Assembly: GCF_018130165.1 (NCBI RefSeq) | Contig: NZ_JAFCLZ010000021.1 | Location: forward strand, 62,001-126,000 | From: Bradyrhizobium sp. JYMT SZCCT0180 | GTDB taxonomy: Bacteria > Pseudomonadota > Alphaproteobacteria > Rhizobiales > Xanthobacteraceae | Direction of reading: 5' to 3' | DNA length: 64,000 nt | Part shown: positions 50,572 to 59,975 of the stretch, piece after piece | Layout: each line of letters starts with the position of its first letter | Position numbering within the stretch: position 1 is the stretch's first letter | The notes under the pieces: generated by a model | Told to the model about the DNA's origin: nothing | What the model saw: the letters and a program-made list of their open reading frames with translations, nothing else | Databases searched by the model: none | Program-made: the position numbers and the translations under genes

Positions 50572-52371
50572 ATGTCGCGAAACATGCTCAACGGGGCCCA
50601 GGTCATCGTCGATTACCTGATCCAGGAGAAGGTGCCGCAGGTGTTCGGCCTGTGCGGCCACGGCAATATCCAGTTCATCGACGCGCTGTACGAGCGTTCC
50701 GACGACATCAAGACCATCTCGGTCCACCATGAGAGCGTCGCCGGGTTCATGGCCGACGTTTACTACCGCGTATCGGGGCGGCCGACCGCAACCTTCACCT
50801 CCTGCGGGCCGGGCTCGGCCAATCTGCCGATCTCGCTCGGCAATGCGTTCCTCGATTCGGTGCCGTTCATGGCGGTGACCGGCAATGTGCCGACCAGCCA
50901 GTTCAATCGCGGCGCGTTTCAGGAATTGTATCGGCACTATCAGGCCGACTTTCCCTCCACGGTGCGCTCCTATTGCAAGAAGGTGTTCCAGCCGACGCGG
51001 GGCGAGATGGTGCCGCTCGCGGTTCGGCAAGCCTGGAAGACGATGATGTCGGGACGTCCGGGTCCTGTGGTGCTGGATGTTCCCTTTGATGTGTTCATGG
51101 AGTCGGCCGCCGAGGAAGCGCCGAACGCGCAGGCCTGGAACGCCAACATCTCCAGCCGCTGCGGCGCCGATCCCGAGGGTGTGGTCAAGGCGGTCGATAT
51201 GCTGCTCGGCGCCGAGCGGCCGGTGATGATCGTGGGGCAGGGCGTCCGTTACGGCGGCGCGGCCGAGGAATTGCTGAAACTCGCCGAGCGACTGCAGATT
51301 CCGGTGGCGGCTTCCGCCAGCGGGCTTGGCGCGATCGACTGCAACCATCCGCTCGCGCTTGGCCTCGTCGCACGCGCTGGTCATTACCAGGCCAACCACG
51401 CGACGCGCCAGGCCGACGTGCTGCTGGCGATGGGGATGCGGTTCGACGATCGCACCTCGAGTTCGTGGATTCCTGGCTATTCCTTCACCATTCCGCCGAC
51501 GCGGCTGATTCATGTCGACATCGACCCCGAGGAGATCGGCCGCAACTATCCGGTCGCGCTCGGGCTGATGGCCGACGTGCGGACGTTCCTGCGGCAGGTT
51601 CATGCCGAACTCGATCGCCGCGCCGATCTGACAGGGAAGGCCGACAGCCGCAAGAAATGGCTGGCGCAGATCGATACCTACCGCCAGGAATGGGACAAAT
51701 TCGTTGCACCCGGATTTTCCGACGACACCATGCCGATCAATCCGCAGCGCGCCGCGCTCGAGATCGACAAGGCGCTGCCGGAGAATGCGATCCTGGTCAG
51801 CGACATCGGCGTGCACCACAATTGGCTGCTGAGTTTTTGCAAGCCGAAGCGGCCGGACTCGCTGATCGGTTCGATGGGGTTCGGCCCGATGGGTTTTGGT
51901 GTCGCCGGCGTGATGGGCGCGAAATTCGCAGCCCCCGACCGGCCGTGCGTATCCGTGTGCGGCGACGGCGCCTTCTTCATGCATGCCAACGTGCTGGGAA
52001 CGGCGGTCGAATATAATCTGCCCGTGGTCTGGGTGGTCTGGAACAACTACGCCTATGCCTCGATCCGCGGGCTGCAGCGCGGTTATCTCGGCGGCCGTGA
52101 ACTCGCGACCGACTTCCACGATCCCGTGACCGGCCAGCGCTACAATCCGGATTTTGCCGCGATGGCGCGCTCCTGCGGCGTCGAGGGCGTGCGGGTCGAT
52201 CGCGCCGGCGATATCGGCGAGGCCATCCGCAAGGGCATCGCCGCCAACAAGCCCTATCTGATCGACGTCGATATCGCCGCCGATATCAATCCCACCGGCG
52301 CCGGCGTCTGGGAATTGCCTGGCCTTGGCCAAAGCAAGGCGGGCATCGGCACCCGCTATCAGCCCGTCTGA
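50572..52371 (+). CDS. Thiamine-pyrophosphate-dependent enzyme, acetolactate-synthase-like
   Basis: A 599-residue TPP enzyme of the IlvB superfamily. Cofactor-activating Glu54 is in VHHESVAGF. The C-terminal TPP motif GDG (464-466) ends at NN (491-492) with correct spacing, and a central domain like the FAD-binding one is present. It could be a decarboxylase, carboligase or hydrolase; ILV synthase proper is unlikely in this context. An in-frame extension begins at an ATG at 50467, but ATG at 50572 follows GGGAGAGAAGAG. It heads TPP-SDR-cupin, 19 bp before the SDR. Confidence 0.87.
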   Translation: MSRNMLNGAQVIVDYLIQEKVPQVFGLCGHGNIQFIDALYERSDDIKTISVHHESVAGFMADVYYRVSGRPTATFTSCGPGSANLPISLGNAFLDSVPFMAVTGNVPTSQFNRGAFQELYRHYQADFPSTVRSYCKKVFQPTRGEMVPLAVRQAWKTMMSGRPGPVVLDVPFDVFMESAAEEAPNAQAWNANISSRCGADPEGVVKAVDMLLGAERPVMIVGQGVRYGGAAEELLKLAERLQIPVAASASGLGAIDCNHPLALGLVARAGHYQANHATRQADVLLAMGMRFDDRTSSSWIPGYSFTIPPTRLIHVDIDPEEIGRNYPVALGLMADVRTFLRQVHAELDRRADLTGKADSRKKWLAQIDTYRQEWDKFVAPGFSDDTMPINPQRAALEIDKALPENAILVSDIGVHHNWLLSFCKPKRPDSLIGSMGFGPMGFGVAGVMGAKFAAPDRPCVSVCGDGAFFMHANVLGTAVEYNLPVVWVVWNNYAYASIRGLQRGYLGGRELATDFHDPVTGQRYNPDFAAMARSCGVEGVRVDRAGDIGEAIRKGIAANKPYLIDVDIAADINPTGAGVWELPGLGQSKAGIGTRYQPV

Positions 52372-52390
52372 TTTTACTTAAGGAGAGCGC

Positions 52391-53095
52391 ATGTTGCTTG
52401 CAGGCAAGAAAATCGTCGTCGTCGGTGGTTCCTCCGGCATCGGTCTTTCCACCGCGGAAATGGCCAAGCGCGAAGGCGCCGACGTTATTGTTTCGTCGCG
52501 GAATGTCGAGCGCCTCGACAAGGTGGCGGAAAAGCTCAACGCGATCGCGATTCCGGCCGATGTCACCAGCGATGAAAGCGTCGCAAAGCTGTTTCGTGCC
52601 TGCGGCCCGGTCGATCACGTCGTGGTGACTGCCGCGCAACTTCGTACCGGTCCGTTCAAGACGGTCGCGATGGAGGACGTGCGGTCCACGATGGAAAGCA
52701 AGTTCTGGGGCGCATGGCGCGTGGCGCGATCGGCCGAGATTCGCCCCGGCGGATCGCTGACCCTGGTCTCCGGCTTCCTCAGCGTTCGCCCGCGGCCGAA
52801 TTCGGCCATCGTCAGTGCGGCCAATGGCGCGCTCGAATCGTTGGCAAAAGCGCTGGCGCTCGAACTGGCGCCGGTGCGCGTCAATGCCGTCTCGCCCGGT
52901 GTGATCGATACGCCGATCCGCGCCGCGATGCCCGAGGAGGCGCGCCGTGATATGCTCGCCAAGACCGCCGCGGCGTTACCGGTCGGCCGGGTCGGGATCG
53001 GCGACGATATCGCGCGGCAGATCCTGTCGTTCATGGCGAACGGCTTTGCGACGGGATCGATCGTCTATATCGACGGCGGCGCGCTGGTGATCTGA
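52391..53095 (+). CDS. SDR-fold protein lacking the catalytic Tyr/Lys
   Basis: A 234-residue short-chain dehydrogenase-like protein. The nucleotide loop GGSSGIG (12-18) and a Ser in LVSGF (Ser127) are present, as is VNAVSPGVIDTP. The Y-x-x-x-K site, however, reads V141-S-A-A-N145, so neither catalytic Tyr nor Lys is there. I recall a small related group with the same lack. It may use other residues, or be a binding/regulatory protein. It sits 19 bp behind the TPP enzyme and 26 bp before the cupin. Confidence 0.82.
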   Translation: MLLAGKKIVVVGGSSGIGLSTAEMAKREGADVIVSSRNVERLDKVAEKLNAIAIPADVTSDESVAKLFRACGPVDHVVVTAAQLRTGPFKTVAMEDVRSTMESKFWGAWRVARSAEIRPGGSLTLVSGFLSVRPRPNSAIVSAANGALESLAKALALELAPVRVNAVSPGVIDTPIRAAMPEEARRDMLAKTAAALPVGRVGIGDDIARQILSFMANGFATGSIVYIDGGALVI

Positions 53096-53121
53096 TCGTC
53101 GCGGTAACTGAGGAGCACCAA

Positions 53122-53505
53122 ATGGCTTCAGAAGATCACGGCGCTTTCATCCGCAACATCGCCGAAGTGCCTTGGCGCGAATTCCCCAATCATTTTGGCG
53201 GCGCGCTGTCGAAACCGCTGGTCATGCCGGAGACGGCGGGCTCGCGTCACATCGATTACCGGATTTCGATGTACCAACCGATGGCCCATGTCATCAGGCA
53301 CAAGCACAAGATCCAGGAACAGATCTATCACGTGCTCGAGGGCGAGGGGCTGATGGAAATCGCCGGCAAGAACCACGTTGTGCGCAAGCACGATTTTATT
53401 TTCCTGCCGCCGGGCGTGGAACACGCGATTTCAAATTCCGGCCTGGTCGATCTGGTGTTCCTCGTCATCACGTCACCGGTGACGGACGACGAGAAGCCGC
53501 TGTGA
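53122..53505 (+). CDS. Cupin-domain protein
   Basis: A 127-residue single-cupin protein. Motif 1 is RHKHKIQEQIYHVLEGEG (His, His, Glu-type metal ligands; the second His falls in the expected H-x-H-like position), and motif 2 is PGVEHAISNSG with His. It may be a metal-dependent oxygenase, isomerase or decarboxylase of small acids, or a sugar-binding protein. The last gene of the TPP-SDR-cupin run, with GAGGAG eight bases before its ATG. Confidence 0.83.
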   Translation: MASEDHGAFIRNIAEVPWREFPNHFGGALSKPLVMPETAGSRHIDYRISMYQPMAHVIRHKHKIQEQIYHVLEGEGLMEIAGKNHVVRKHDFIFLPPGVEHAISNSGLVDLVFLVITSPVTDDEKPL

Positions 53506-53518
53506 CACGACGGCGACA

Positions 53519-53743
53519 TTACGCCGCAAGATCGAGCAGCAGGCACGATGAACCTCTAATCAGCACCTTGCGTCCGTTTGACGTGAGGGCCGGCACATCG
53601 CCGTTGATCGCAACGAGTCCAAGCGCAATCAGGCCTTGAATTGTGAATCGATTCATCCGCTGTGGCCGGGATGCGGCGTTGCGTAGATTCTTCAGCACTT
53701 CCCACTGGGCGGGCGTCAGATCGTAGTCGACTTCGTCGTTCAT
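53519..53743 (-). CDS. Small conserved hypothetical protein
   Basis: A 74-residue protein from ATG 53741-53743; an in-frame GTG at 53810-53812 would add 23 residues. The sequence DYDLTPAQWEVLKNLRNAASRPQRMNRFTIQGLIALGLVAINGDVPALTSNGRKVLIRG reads like a winged-helix/MarR-like small DNA-binding domain by secondary-structure pattern (helix, helix, short hairpin), an inference. I recall close relatives in Bradyrhizobium. It is convergent with the cupin gene. Confidence 0.65.
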   Translation of the reverse strand: MNDEVDYDLTPAQWEVLKNLRNAASRPQRMNRFTIQGLIALGLVAINGDVPALTSNGRKVLIRGSSCLLLDLAA

Positions 53744-53924
53744 GGCGTCCAAGGACTCCCTCACGTTCTCAAGGCGCGTGATAGCGGCCGCTGATGAAAT
53801 TCGTGCGACCACAACGAGTCAGGATTTGGACGTGCGATGAAACGCCGTCACATCATCGTGTCATTGGAAACCTTCAACTGTTCCGAATCGTGACGTGCTG
53901 CACTGCGTCAAAGCGCCATAGTCC

Positions 53925-54725
53925 TTAACCGCGCCGCACGCTGGCGCCGCCGTCGACCGGTAACGTCACGCCCGTGATGAAACTTGCTTCGTCGGAGGCG
54001 AGAAACAGCGCGGCATTGGCGACGTCCCAGCCGGTGCCCATCTTCTGGCGCAGCGGAACCTTGCTGTCGCGCTCCGCTTCGACCTCGGCGCGGGTCTTCT
54101 TGAATTCGCGCGCGCGGGTGTCCACTGCCATCGGCGTGTTCATCAGGCCGGGCAGGATCACGTTGGCGCGAATGCCATACTGTGCGTTCTGGTAGGCGAG
54201 CTGTTCGGTAAAGGCGATCATCGCCGACTTGGTCGCCTTGTAGGCGACGTATGGATAGGTCGTGATCGCTGCCATCGAGGAGATGTTGATGATGCTGCCG
54301 CTCTGTTGCTGGCGCATGATCGGAATGACATGCTTGGCGGCGAGGATGCAGCTCTTCAGATTGATCGCGACGCAACGGTCGAACGCCTCCTCGGTGATGT
54401 CTTGCAGTTCGGCATCGCCGCCGGACAGGCTGACGCCGACATTGTTGTGCAGGATATCGACGCGGCCCCACCGTCCATGCGCATCCGCCACCATCGCCTT
54501 GATGTCGGTATTTTTGGTGACGTCGGCCTTGAAGGCGATCGCCGTGCCCTGTTTGGCCGCGATCAAGTCGACGGTCTCCTGCGCCGATTCGAGATGGTGA
54601 TCGACGCACAGCACCCTGGCGCCCTCGCGCGCGAAGGTGAGCGCGGTGGCGCGGCCGTTGCCGATGCCCTCGCCGGGGCTCTGGCCGGCGCCGACGACGA
54701 TGGCGACACGATCTTTCAGGCGCAT
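53925..54725 (-). CDS. Short-chain dehydrogenase/reductase, classical
   Basis: A 266-residue NAD(P)-dependent SDR with a complete active site: cofactor loop VGAGQSPGEGIGNG, HNNVG, Ser149-Ser150 in NISSMAA, and Y162-x-x-x-K166 (AYKATKSA). Asp42 after the second strand (CVDHHL) favours NAD. It would oxidise or reduce a hydroxy/keto intermediate. ATG at 54723-54725 begins one base beyond the stop of the AhpD-like gene, so they are one unit with the hot-dog gene. Confidence 0.9.
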   Translation of the reverse strand: MRLKDRVAIVVGAGQSPGEGIGNGRATALTFAREGARVLCVDHHLESAQETVDLIAAKQGTAIAFKADVTKNTDIKAMVADAHGRWGRVDILHNNVGVSLSGGDAELQDITEEAFDRCVAINLKSCILAAKHVIPIMRQQQSGSIINISSMAAITTYPYVAYKATKSAMIAFTEQLAYQNAQYGIRANVILPGLMNTPMAVDTRAREFKKTRAEVEAERDSKVPLRQKMGTGWDVANAALFLASDEASFITGVTLPVDGGASVRRG

Positions 54726-54726
54726 T

Positions 54727-55281
54727 TCATTCCACTCCCGGGATCGGGTACTGTTGCAGTACCTCTTTGTAATAGGGCTCATTGTCGATCTTCATCGTCG
54801 CCAGCACGCGCACCACGGCGCAGTAGAACGCGATGGTGACCACGAGGTCGGTCATGTGCTCGTCGGAGAGGTCTTGCTTGATCTCGGCGAAGGTCGCATC
54901 CGACATGGCCAACTCGCGCACCATCTCGCGGGCGCCGCGCAAAATTGCTGTCGCCAGCGGTTCGAGGTTCGAGGGTTTGCCCTCGGTCTCGGCCATCATC
55001 GCCTTGATGTCGTCGTCGGTGACGCCGAACTCCTTGCCGATCTTCACGTGATGGGTGAATTCGTATTCCGACTTCTCCATCCAGCCGACTTGAAGAATCG
55101 CAAGTTCGCGCAAGCGCGGGTCGAGCTTGCTCTTGAAGCGGATATAGCCGCCGATGCCGTTGAAGGCGCGTGCCATGTCGGGCGAGTTGACCAGCAGCTT
55201 GTGCAGATTGGTGTTGCGCTTGAGCATGTCGCGATATTCGGGGGCGACCTGGTCGGCTTCGAGATAGGGCAGGCGGGCCAT
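54727..55281 (-). CDS. Carboxymuconolactone decarboxylase/AhpD-family protein
   Basis: A 184-residue protein of the CMD fold (RLRELAILQVGWMEKSEYEFTHHVKIGKEFGVTDDDIKAM). The AhpD Cys-x-x-Cys is absent (EKSEYEFTHH), so a peroxidase-partner function is unlikely; the two His might serve a lactone or decarboxylase role. ATG at 55279-55281 follows AAGGA, and the longer frame is not needed. Between the hot-dog and SDR genes, it fits a side pathway for ring- or chain-degradation. Confidence 0.82.
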   Translation of the reverse strand: MARLPYLEADQVAPEYRDMLKRNTNLHKLLVNSPDMARAFNGIGGYIRFKSKLDPRLRELAILQVGWMEKSEYEFTHHVKIGKEFGVTDDDIKAMMAETEGKPSNLEPLATAILRGAREMVRELAMSDATFAEIKQDLSDEHMTDLVVTIAFYCAVVRVLATMKIDNEPYYKEVLQQYPIPGVE

Positions 55282-55345
55282 TTTTGTTGTTTTCCTTATT
55301 GGCAAGTTCGTCCGGCCGCGCCGGCCGCGACCGCGCTAGGTCGGC

Positions 55346-56290
55346 TCAGCCATAGAGCGCTTTATGCTCGCTCGCGTAATTGGCGTAGGAATCCTTGATG
55401 CTCGCGAGATTGAGCAGCATCGTGGCGACGGGCTTGTCGTCGCTGCCGAACACCGTGGTGCGCACCCACATGCTCTCGGTCCGGCGGCTGCCGCTCAGCG
55501 CAACCACCTCGCGTTCGGTGACGTAGTTCTCGCCGGCGAAAAGCGGCCCGCGCAGAAGGCGGATTTCCTGATCCGCGAACAGTCCGACCGCGGGGCCTCG
55601 CACCGGCAACCGATCCTCGCGCGCGCGGTATTGAAACAGCACGCTCAGCATCTCCATGGGGATAATAGCCCGGCCCCAGGGATTGAGTTCCTGCGAATAA
55701 TACGCCGAAGGTTCGGTGATGACCTTCAGCTTCTCGGCCAGCGAAAACGGATAGAGATCGCCCATGTTCTGGTCGAAATCCATTTTCACCGTTTGCCGGC
55801 CGGTCTTCATGCCGACCTTGAGGTCGGCGAGAATCACGGGGTCGGCGAGCGGCTTGAGTTCGCCGAGCCGCCGGTGCAGCGCCGTGTCCGTGCCATCGCC
55901 GCCGACCGACGCAGTTCCGCGCAAAATCTCGGTGCCGTCGCGTTTGGTCATGCCGATGGTGCAAACGGTCTGGCCCGGCTTCGGCTTCTCGATGTTGGCC
56001 TGGACTTCCTCGCCCTCGAAAGCGGGATTGCGATAATGCGCCGAGAGGCAGCCGGTCTCGAACCAGGCCTGGCCCCAGATCCGTTCGCACAGCGGCGCGA
56101 ACTGGCTGAAATGGGTCGGGCCTTCGATCGTGCCGCCCTGAAATCCCAGCTTTTGCGCTGTCGCGTCGTCGTGGATCGAGGCGTGCGAATCGTAGACCTG
56201 CGCATGAAGCATCTGCTTCGGGCTGCGCCACGGCCCGACGAGCACGTCGCCGCTCTCCAGAATCTCGGTCGTGAATGCCGCTTCTGTCAT
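55346..56290 (-). CDS. MaoC/hot-dog-fold dehydratase-like protein
   Basis: A 314-residue protein with two hot-dog-like halves. The N-terminal half has HDDATAQKLGFQGGTIEGPTHFSQF (a MaoC-like stretch where D/H catalytic residues would lie) and FETGCLSAHYRNPAFEGEEV. The C-terminal half has LFADQEIRLLRGPLFAGENYVTEREV. Known relatives hydrate or dehydrate acyl-CoA thioesters. ATG at 56288-56290 follows GGAA. It begins the three-gene minus-strand set and is divergent from the Ior fusion gene, sharing a 211-bp promoter region. Confidence 0.8.
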   Translation of the reverse strand: MTEAAFTTEILESGDVLVGPWRSPKQMLHAQVYDSHASIHDDATAQKLGFQGGTIEGPTHFSQFAPLCERIWGQAWFETGCLSAHYRNPAFEGEEVQANIEKPKPGQTVCTIGMTKRDGTEILRGTASVGGDGTDTALHRRLGELKPLADPVILADLKVGMKTGRQTVKMDFDQNMGDLYPFSLAEKLKVITEPSAYYSQELNPWGRAIIPMEMLSVLFQYRAREDRLPVRGPAVGLFADQEIRLLRGPLFAGENYVTEREVVALSGSRRTESMWVRTTVFGSDDKPVATMLLNLASIKDSYANYASEHKALYG

Positions 56291-56501
56291 CTCTAGGCTT
56301 CCTTGGCTCTCCCGTTGTCGCCAGCGTTTCAAAGAAGACGGGGTTCGGCAAGGGTACGACCGTAATCCACATCGCAGCCGAGATATGTCCTGCCGCCATG
56401 CATTCAGGCTGGGCACGCATAGCAAAACCGGTGCATTCTGGCCTGAATTAGACCGGTTCAAAATCGCCGGCAGAGCGATAGACGCGATGGGGAGCGAAAA
56501 A

Positions 56502-59500
56502 ATGGCGTTGATGGACGTTGGGCTGGACGACAAGTACCGGCTGGATGCGAAACGCATCTTTCTTTCCGGTACGCAGGCACTGGTCCGGTTGCCGATGTTG
56601 CAGCGCGAACGCGACCGCGCGCAGGGGCTCAACACCGCAGGTTTCATCTCGGGTTATCGCGGTTCACCGCTCGGCATGTACGATCACGCGCTGTGGCGTG
56701 CGAAATCCTTCCTCAAGGAGCACAACATCGAGTTCGCGCCTGGCCTCAACGAGGATCTGGCGGCGACGGCGGTGTGGGGCAGCCAGCAGGTCGGAATGTT
56801 CCCGGGCGCCAAGGTCGATGGCGTATTCGGAATCTGGTACGGCAAGGGTCCCGGCGTCGATCGCTCGATGGACGCGCTCAAGCATGCCAATTCGGCCGGC
56901 ACCTCGCCCAATGGCGGCGTGATCGCGCTGGCCGGTGACGATCATGGTTGCCAGTCCTCGACGCTGGCGCATCAGAGCGAGCAGGTGTTTGCGGCGGCAC
57001 TGATGCCGGTGGTCAATCCCGCAACGCTGCAGGATTATCTCGACCTCGGCATTTTGGGATTTGCGCTGTCGCGTTATTCCAGTTGCTGGGTTGGTTTCAA
57101 GGCAATCTCGGAAACGGTTGAGAGTTCGGCCTCGATCGTCAGCGATCCCGACCGCATCAAGATCATCACCCCCAGTGATTTCGAGATGCCTCCGGGTGGT
57201 TTGTCGATCCGCTGGCCGGACGCGCCGCTGGAGCAGGAGCGCCGGCTGCACGGCCCGAAGATGCAGGCGGTCGCCGCCTTCACGCGCGTCAATCGCTTCG
57301 ACCGCATCGTGCTGGATTCTAAACCGGCGCGGCTCGGCATCATGGCGACCGGCAAGGCCTATCTCGACCTGCGCCAGGCGCTGGCGGATCTTGGCATTAC
57401 CGACGCCGAGGCGCAGGCGCTGGGACTGCGCATCTACAAGGTCGCGCTGACCTGGCCGCTGGAGGAGCACGGCGCGCGCGCCTTCGCCGAGGGCCTGCAG
57501 GACGTGCTTGTGGTCGAGGAGAAACGCGGCTTCATCGAGGATCAGCTGCTGCGCATCCTCTACAATGTCGATGCTATGAGGCGCCCCTCGGTGGTCGGCA
57601 AGCGCGACGAGACCGGCGCGATGCTGCTGCCAAGCGAAGGCGAACTGACGCCCACCATGGTGGCGGCCGCTGTCGTGGCGCGGTTGCGCCGGCTTGGCCA
57701 TCGCAGCCCGGCGCTGGAACAGCGCTTGGCAAAACTCGAAGCGTTCGACCGGCCCGCGGAGGGCATTGGCGCTGCAAAGCTGCAGCGGACGCCGTATTTC
57801 TGCTCCGGCTGCCCGCACAACACCTCCACCAAAGTGCCTGAGGGCAGCCGCGCGATGGCCGGCATTGGCTGTCACGGCATGGCGCTCTCGGTGCCGAACC
57901 GCCGGACAGCTACGATCTCGCATATGGGCGCGGAAGGCGTCACCTGGATCGGGCAGGCGCCGTTTACCAGCGAACAGCACGTGTTCCAGAATCTCGGCGA
58001 CGGCACCTACACCCATTCCGGGTTGCTGGCGCTGCGCGCGGCTTCCGCCGCCGGCGTCAACATCACCTACAAGATCCTCTACAACGACGCTGTTGCGATG
58101 ACCGGCGGCCAGCCGGCCGAGGGCGGCCTGACCGTGTCGCAGATCGCGCATCAGGTTTCCGCCGAAGGTGCCAAGCGGCTTGCGATCGTCTCTGATGATC
58201 CCGAGAAATACCCCAGTAATTATTTCCCCACAGGCGCCACTGTTCATCACCGCCGTGAGCTCGACGCCGTGCAGAAGGAGCTGCGCGACGTCAAGGGCCT
58301 CTCGGTGCTGATCTACGACCAGACCTGTGCCGCCGAAAAGCGCCGCCGCCGCAAGCGCGGGCTCTATCCGGATCCGCCGAAGCGGGTCTTCATCAATGAG
58401 CGTGTCTGCGAAGGCTGCGGCGACTGCTCGGCTGCTTCCAACTGCGTCTCGGTGCAGCCGCTGGAAACGGAACTCGGCCGCAAGCGCCGGATCGACCAGT
58501 CGAACTGCAACAAGGATTTCTCCTGCATCGAGGGTTTTTGTCCGAGTTTCGTCACCGTGCATGGCGGCAAGTTGCGGAAGGCCGATCGCGCCGCGGCCGA
58601 CCCGTCGGCGTTGTTCGCCGATCTGCCGCAGCCGACTCTGCCGGCGCTGGACGGTGCGTTCAACATCCTCGTCACCGGCATCGGCGGCACCGGCGTCATC
58701 ACCATCGGCGCGTTGCTCGGCATGGCCGCGCATGTCGACGGCAGGGCCTGCTCGACGCTCGACTTCACCGGATTGTCGCAGAAGAACGGCGCGGTCATGA
58801 GCCACGTCCGCATCGCGCCGTCGGCGGACGATCTCGCCAACGTCCGCATCGGACCCGGCACCGCCAACCTCATTCTCGGCTGCGACATCGTCGTCGCCAC
58901 CAGCATCCCGGCGCTGAGCCGGGCCGAGCGCGGCCTGACGCGCGCGATCGTCAACGCCGATCTGCTGCCGACCGCAAGTTTTGTCATTGATCCCGATATC
59001 GATTTCCAGGCGGGCGCGATGCGCGACTCGCTTAATGAGGCGGTTAGCGCCAGCGATCTCGATATCCTCGACGCGACCGGTCTTGCCTCATCCCTGATGG
59101 GCGACAGCATCGCGACCAATTCCTTCATGCTCGGCTTTGCATTTCAGCGCGGCGCGATTCCGCTGTCGCTGGAGGCGATCATGAAGGCGATCGACCTCAA
59201 CGGCGCGGCAATCGAGATGAACAAGCTGGCGTTCTCGTGGGGCCGGCTTGCCGCGCACGACCTGCAGCGCGTGGTCAGCGCCGCACGCTTCAAGGCGCAG
59301 GGCACAGCGCCGGTCAAGCGGACGCTGGACGAAACCATCGCTCACCGTGCCGGCTTCCTGGCCGACTACCAGAACGAGGCCTATTCGAAGCGCTACCTCG
59401 CCGAGGTCGCGCGCGTGCGTGCCGCCGAAGCCAAGGCTTCGCCCGCGGCGCAGGACCTCACCGAAGCCTTTGCAAAGGGCCTGTTCAAGCTGATGGCCTA

Positions 59501-59975
59501 CAAGGACGAGTATGAAGTTGCCCGGCTTTATTCCGACGGCGAATTCGCAAAAGCGTTGAAGGAGCAGTTCGACGGCGACGCGAGCGTCAAGGTCAGCCTG
59601 GCGCCGCCCTTGCTGGCGCGCCGCGACAAGGTGACCGGGCATTTGCGCAAGCGCGAATTCGGCGGCTGGATCCTAAGGGCGTTCGATGTCCTGACGCGCT
59701 TCAAATTCCTGCGCGGCACCGCGTTCGATCCGTTCGGCTATACCTCCGAGCGCCGGATGGAGCGGGCATTGCCGGGCGAATATTCCGACATGATCCTCCG
59801 CCACCTCGACACGGCCAAACCGCAGGACTGGCCACGGCTGGTGGCGCTGGCGAAAACGGCTGACCTCGTGCGCGGCTACGGCCACATCAAGGAGGCCAAT
59901 GTCGCGCGCTACCGCCAGGAATGCATGCGGCTGCAGGGCACGATCGGGCAGGGGGTTGCGCAAGCCGCGGAATAA
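56502..59975 (+). CDS. Indolepyruvate:ferredoxin oxidoreductase family protein, fused subunits
   Basis: A 1157-residue fusion of the IorA- and IorB-like parts. It has an N-terminal pyrimidine-binding half (GFISGYRGSPLGMYDHALW), a TPP-binding part with GIGCHGMALSVPNR, a Cys cluster starting at Cys636 (CEGCGDCSAASNC, later CNKDF and CIEGFCP) for 4Fe-4S, and the gamma-type domain (VTGIGGTGVITIGALLG). It would decarboxylate an aryl- or other 2-oxo acid to acyl-CoA, reducing ferredoxin. ATG at 56502 is chosen because GGGGAG lies seven bases upstream; ATG at 56487 is also possible. Such large fusions are common in Bradyrhizobium. Confidence 0.92.
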   Translation: MALMDVGLDDKYRLDAKRIFLSGTQALVRLPMLQRERDRAQGLNTAGFISGYRGSPLGMYDHALWRAKSFLKEHNIEFAPGLNEDLAATAVWGSQQVGMFPGAKVDGVFGIWYGKGPGVDRSMDALKHANSAGTSPNGGVIALAGDDHGCQSSTLAHQSEQVFAAALMPVVNPATLQDYLDLGILGFALSRYSSCWVGFKAISETVESSASIVSDPDRIKIITPSDFEMPPGGLSIRWPDAPLEQERRLHGPKMQAVAAFTRVNRFDRIVLDSKPARLGIMATGKAYLDLRQALADLGITDAEAQALGLRIYKVALTWPLEEHGARAFAEGLQDVLVVEEKRGFIEDQLLRILYNVDAMRRPSVVGKRDETGAMLLPSEGELTPTMVAAAVVARLRRLGHRSPALEQRLAKLEAFDRPAEGIGAAKLQRTPYFCSGCPHNTSTKVPEGSRAMAGIGCHGMALSVPNRRTATISHMGAEGVTWIGQAPFTSEQHVFQNLGDGTYTHSGLLALRAASAAGVNITYKILYNDAVAMTGGQPAEGGLTVSQIAHQVSAEGAKRLAIVSDDPEKYPSNYFPTGATVHHRRELDAVQKELRDVKGLSVLIYDQTCAAEKRRRRKRGLYPDPPKRVFINERVCEGCGDCSAASNCVSVQPLETELGRKRRIDQSNCNKDFSCIEGFCPSFVTVHGGKLRKADRAAADPSALFADLPQPTLPALDGAFNILVTGIGGTGVITIGALLGMAAHVDGRACSTLDFTGLSQKNGAVMSHVRIAPSADDLANVRIGPGTANLILGCDIVVATSIPALSRAERGLTRAIVNADLLPTASFVIDPDIDFQAGAMRDSLNEAVSASDLDILDATGLASSLMGDSIATNSFMLGFAFQRGAIPLSLEAIMKAIDLNGAAIEMNKLAFSWGRLAAHDLQRVVSAARFKAQGTAPVKRTLDETIAHRAGFLADYQNEAYSKRYLAEVARVRAAEAKASPAAQDLTEAFAKGLFKLMAYKDEYEVARLYSDGEFAKALKEQFDGDASVKVSLAPPLLARRDKVTGHLRKREFGGWILRAFDVLTRFKFLRGTAFDPFGYTSERRMERALPGEYSDMILRHLDTAKPQDWPRLVALAKTADLVRGYGHIKEANVARYRQECMRLQGTIGQGVAQAAE

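Noticed and set aside
56664..58805. A 713-codon open frame on the minus strand
   Set aside because: It is antisense to the Ior fusion gene and has no recognisable domain.
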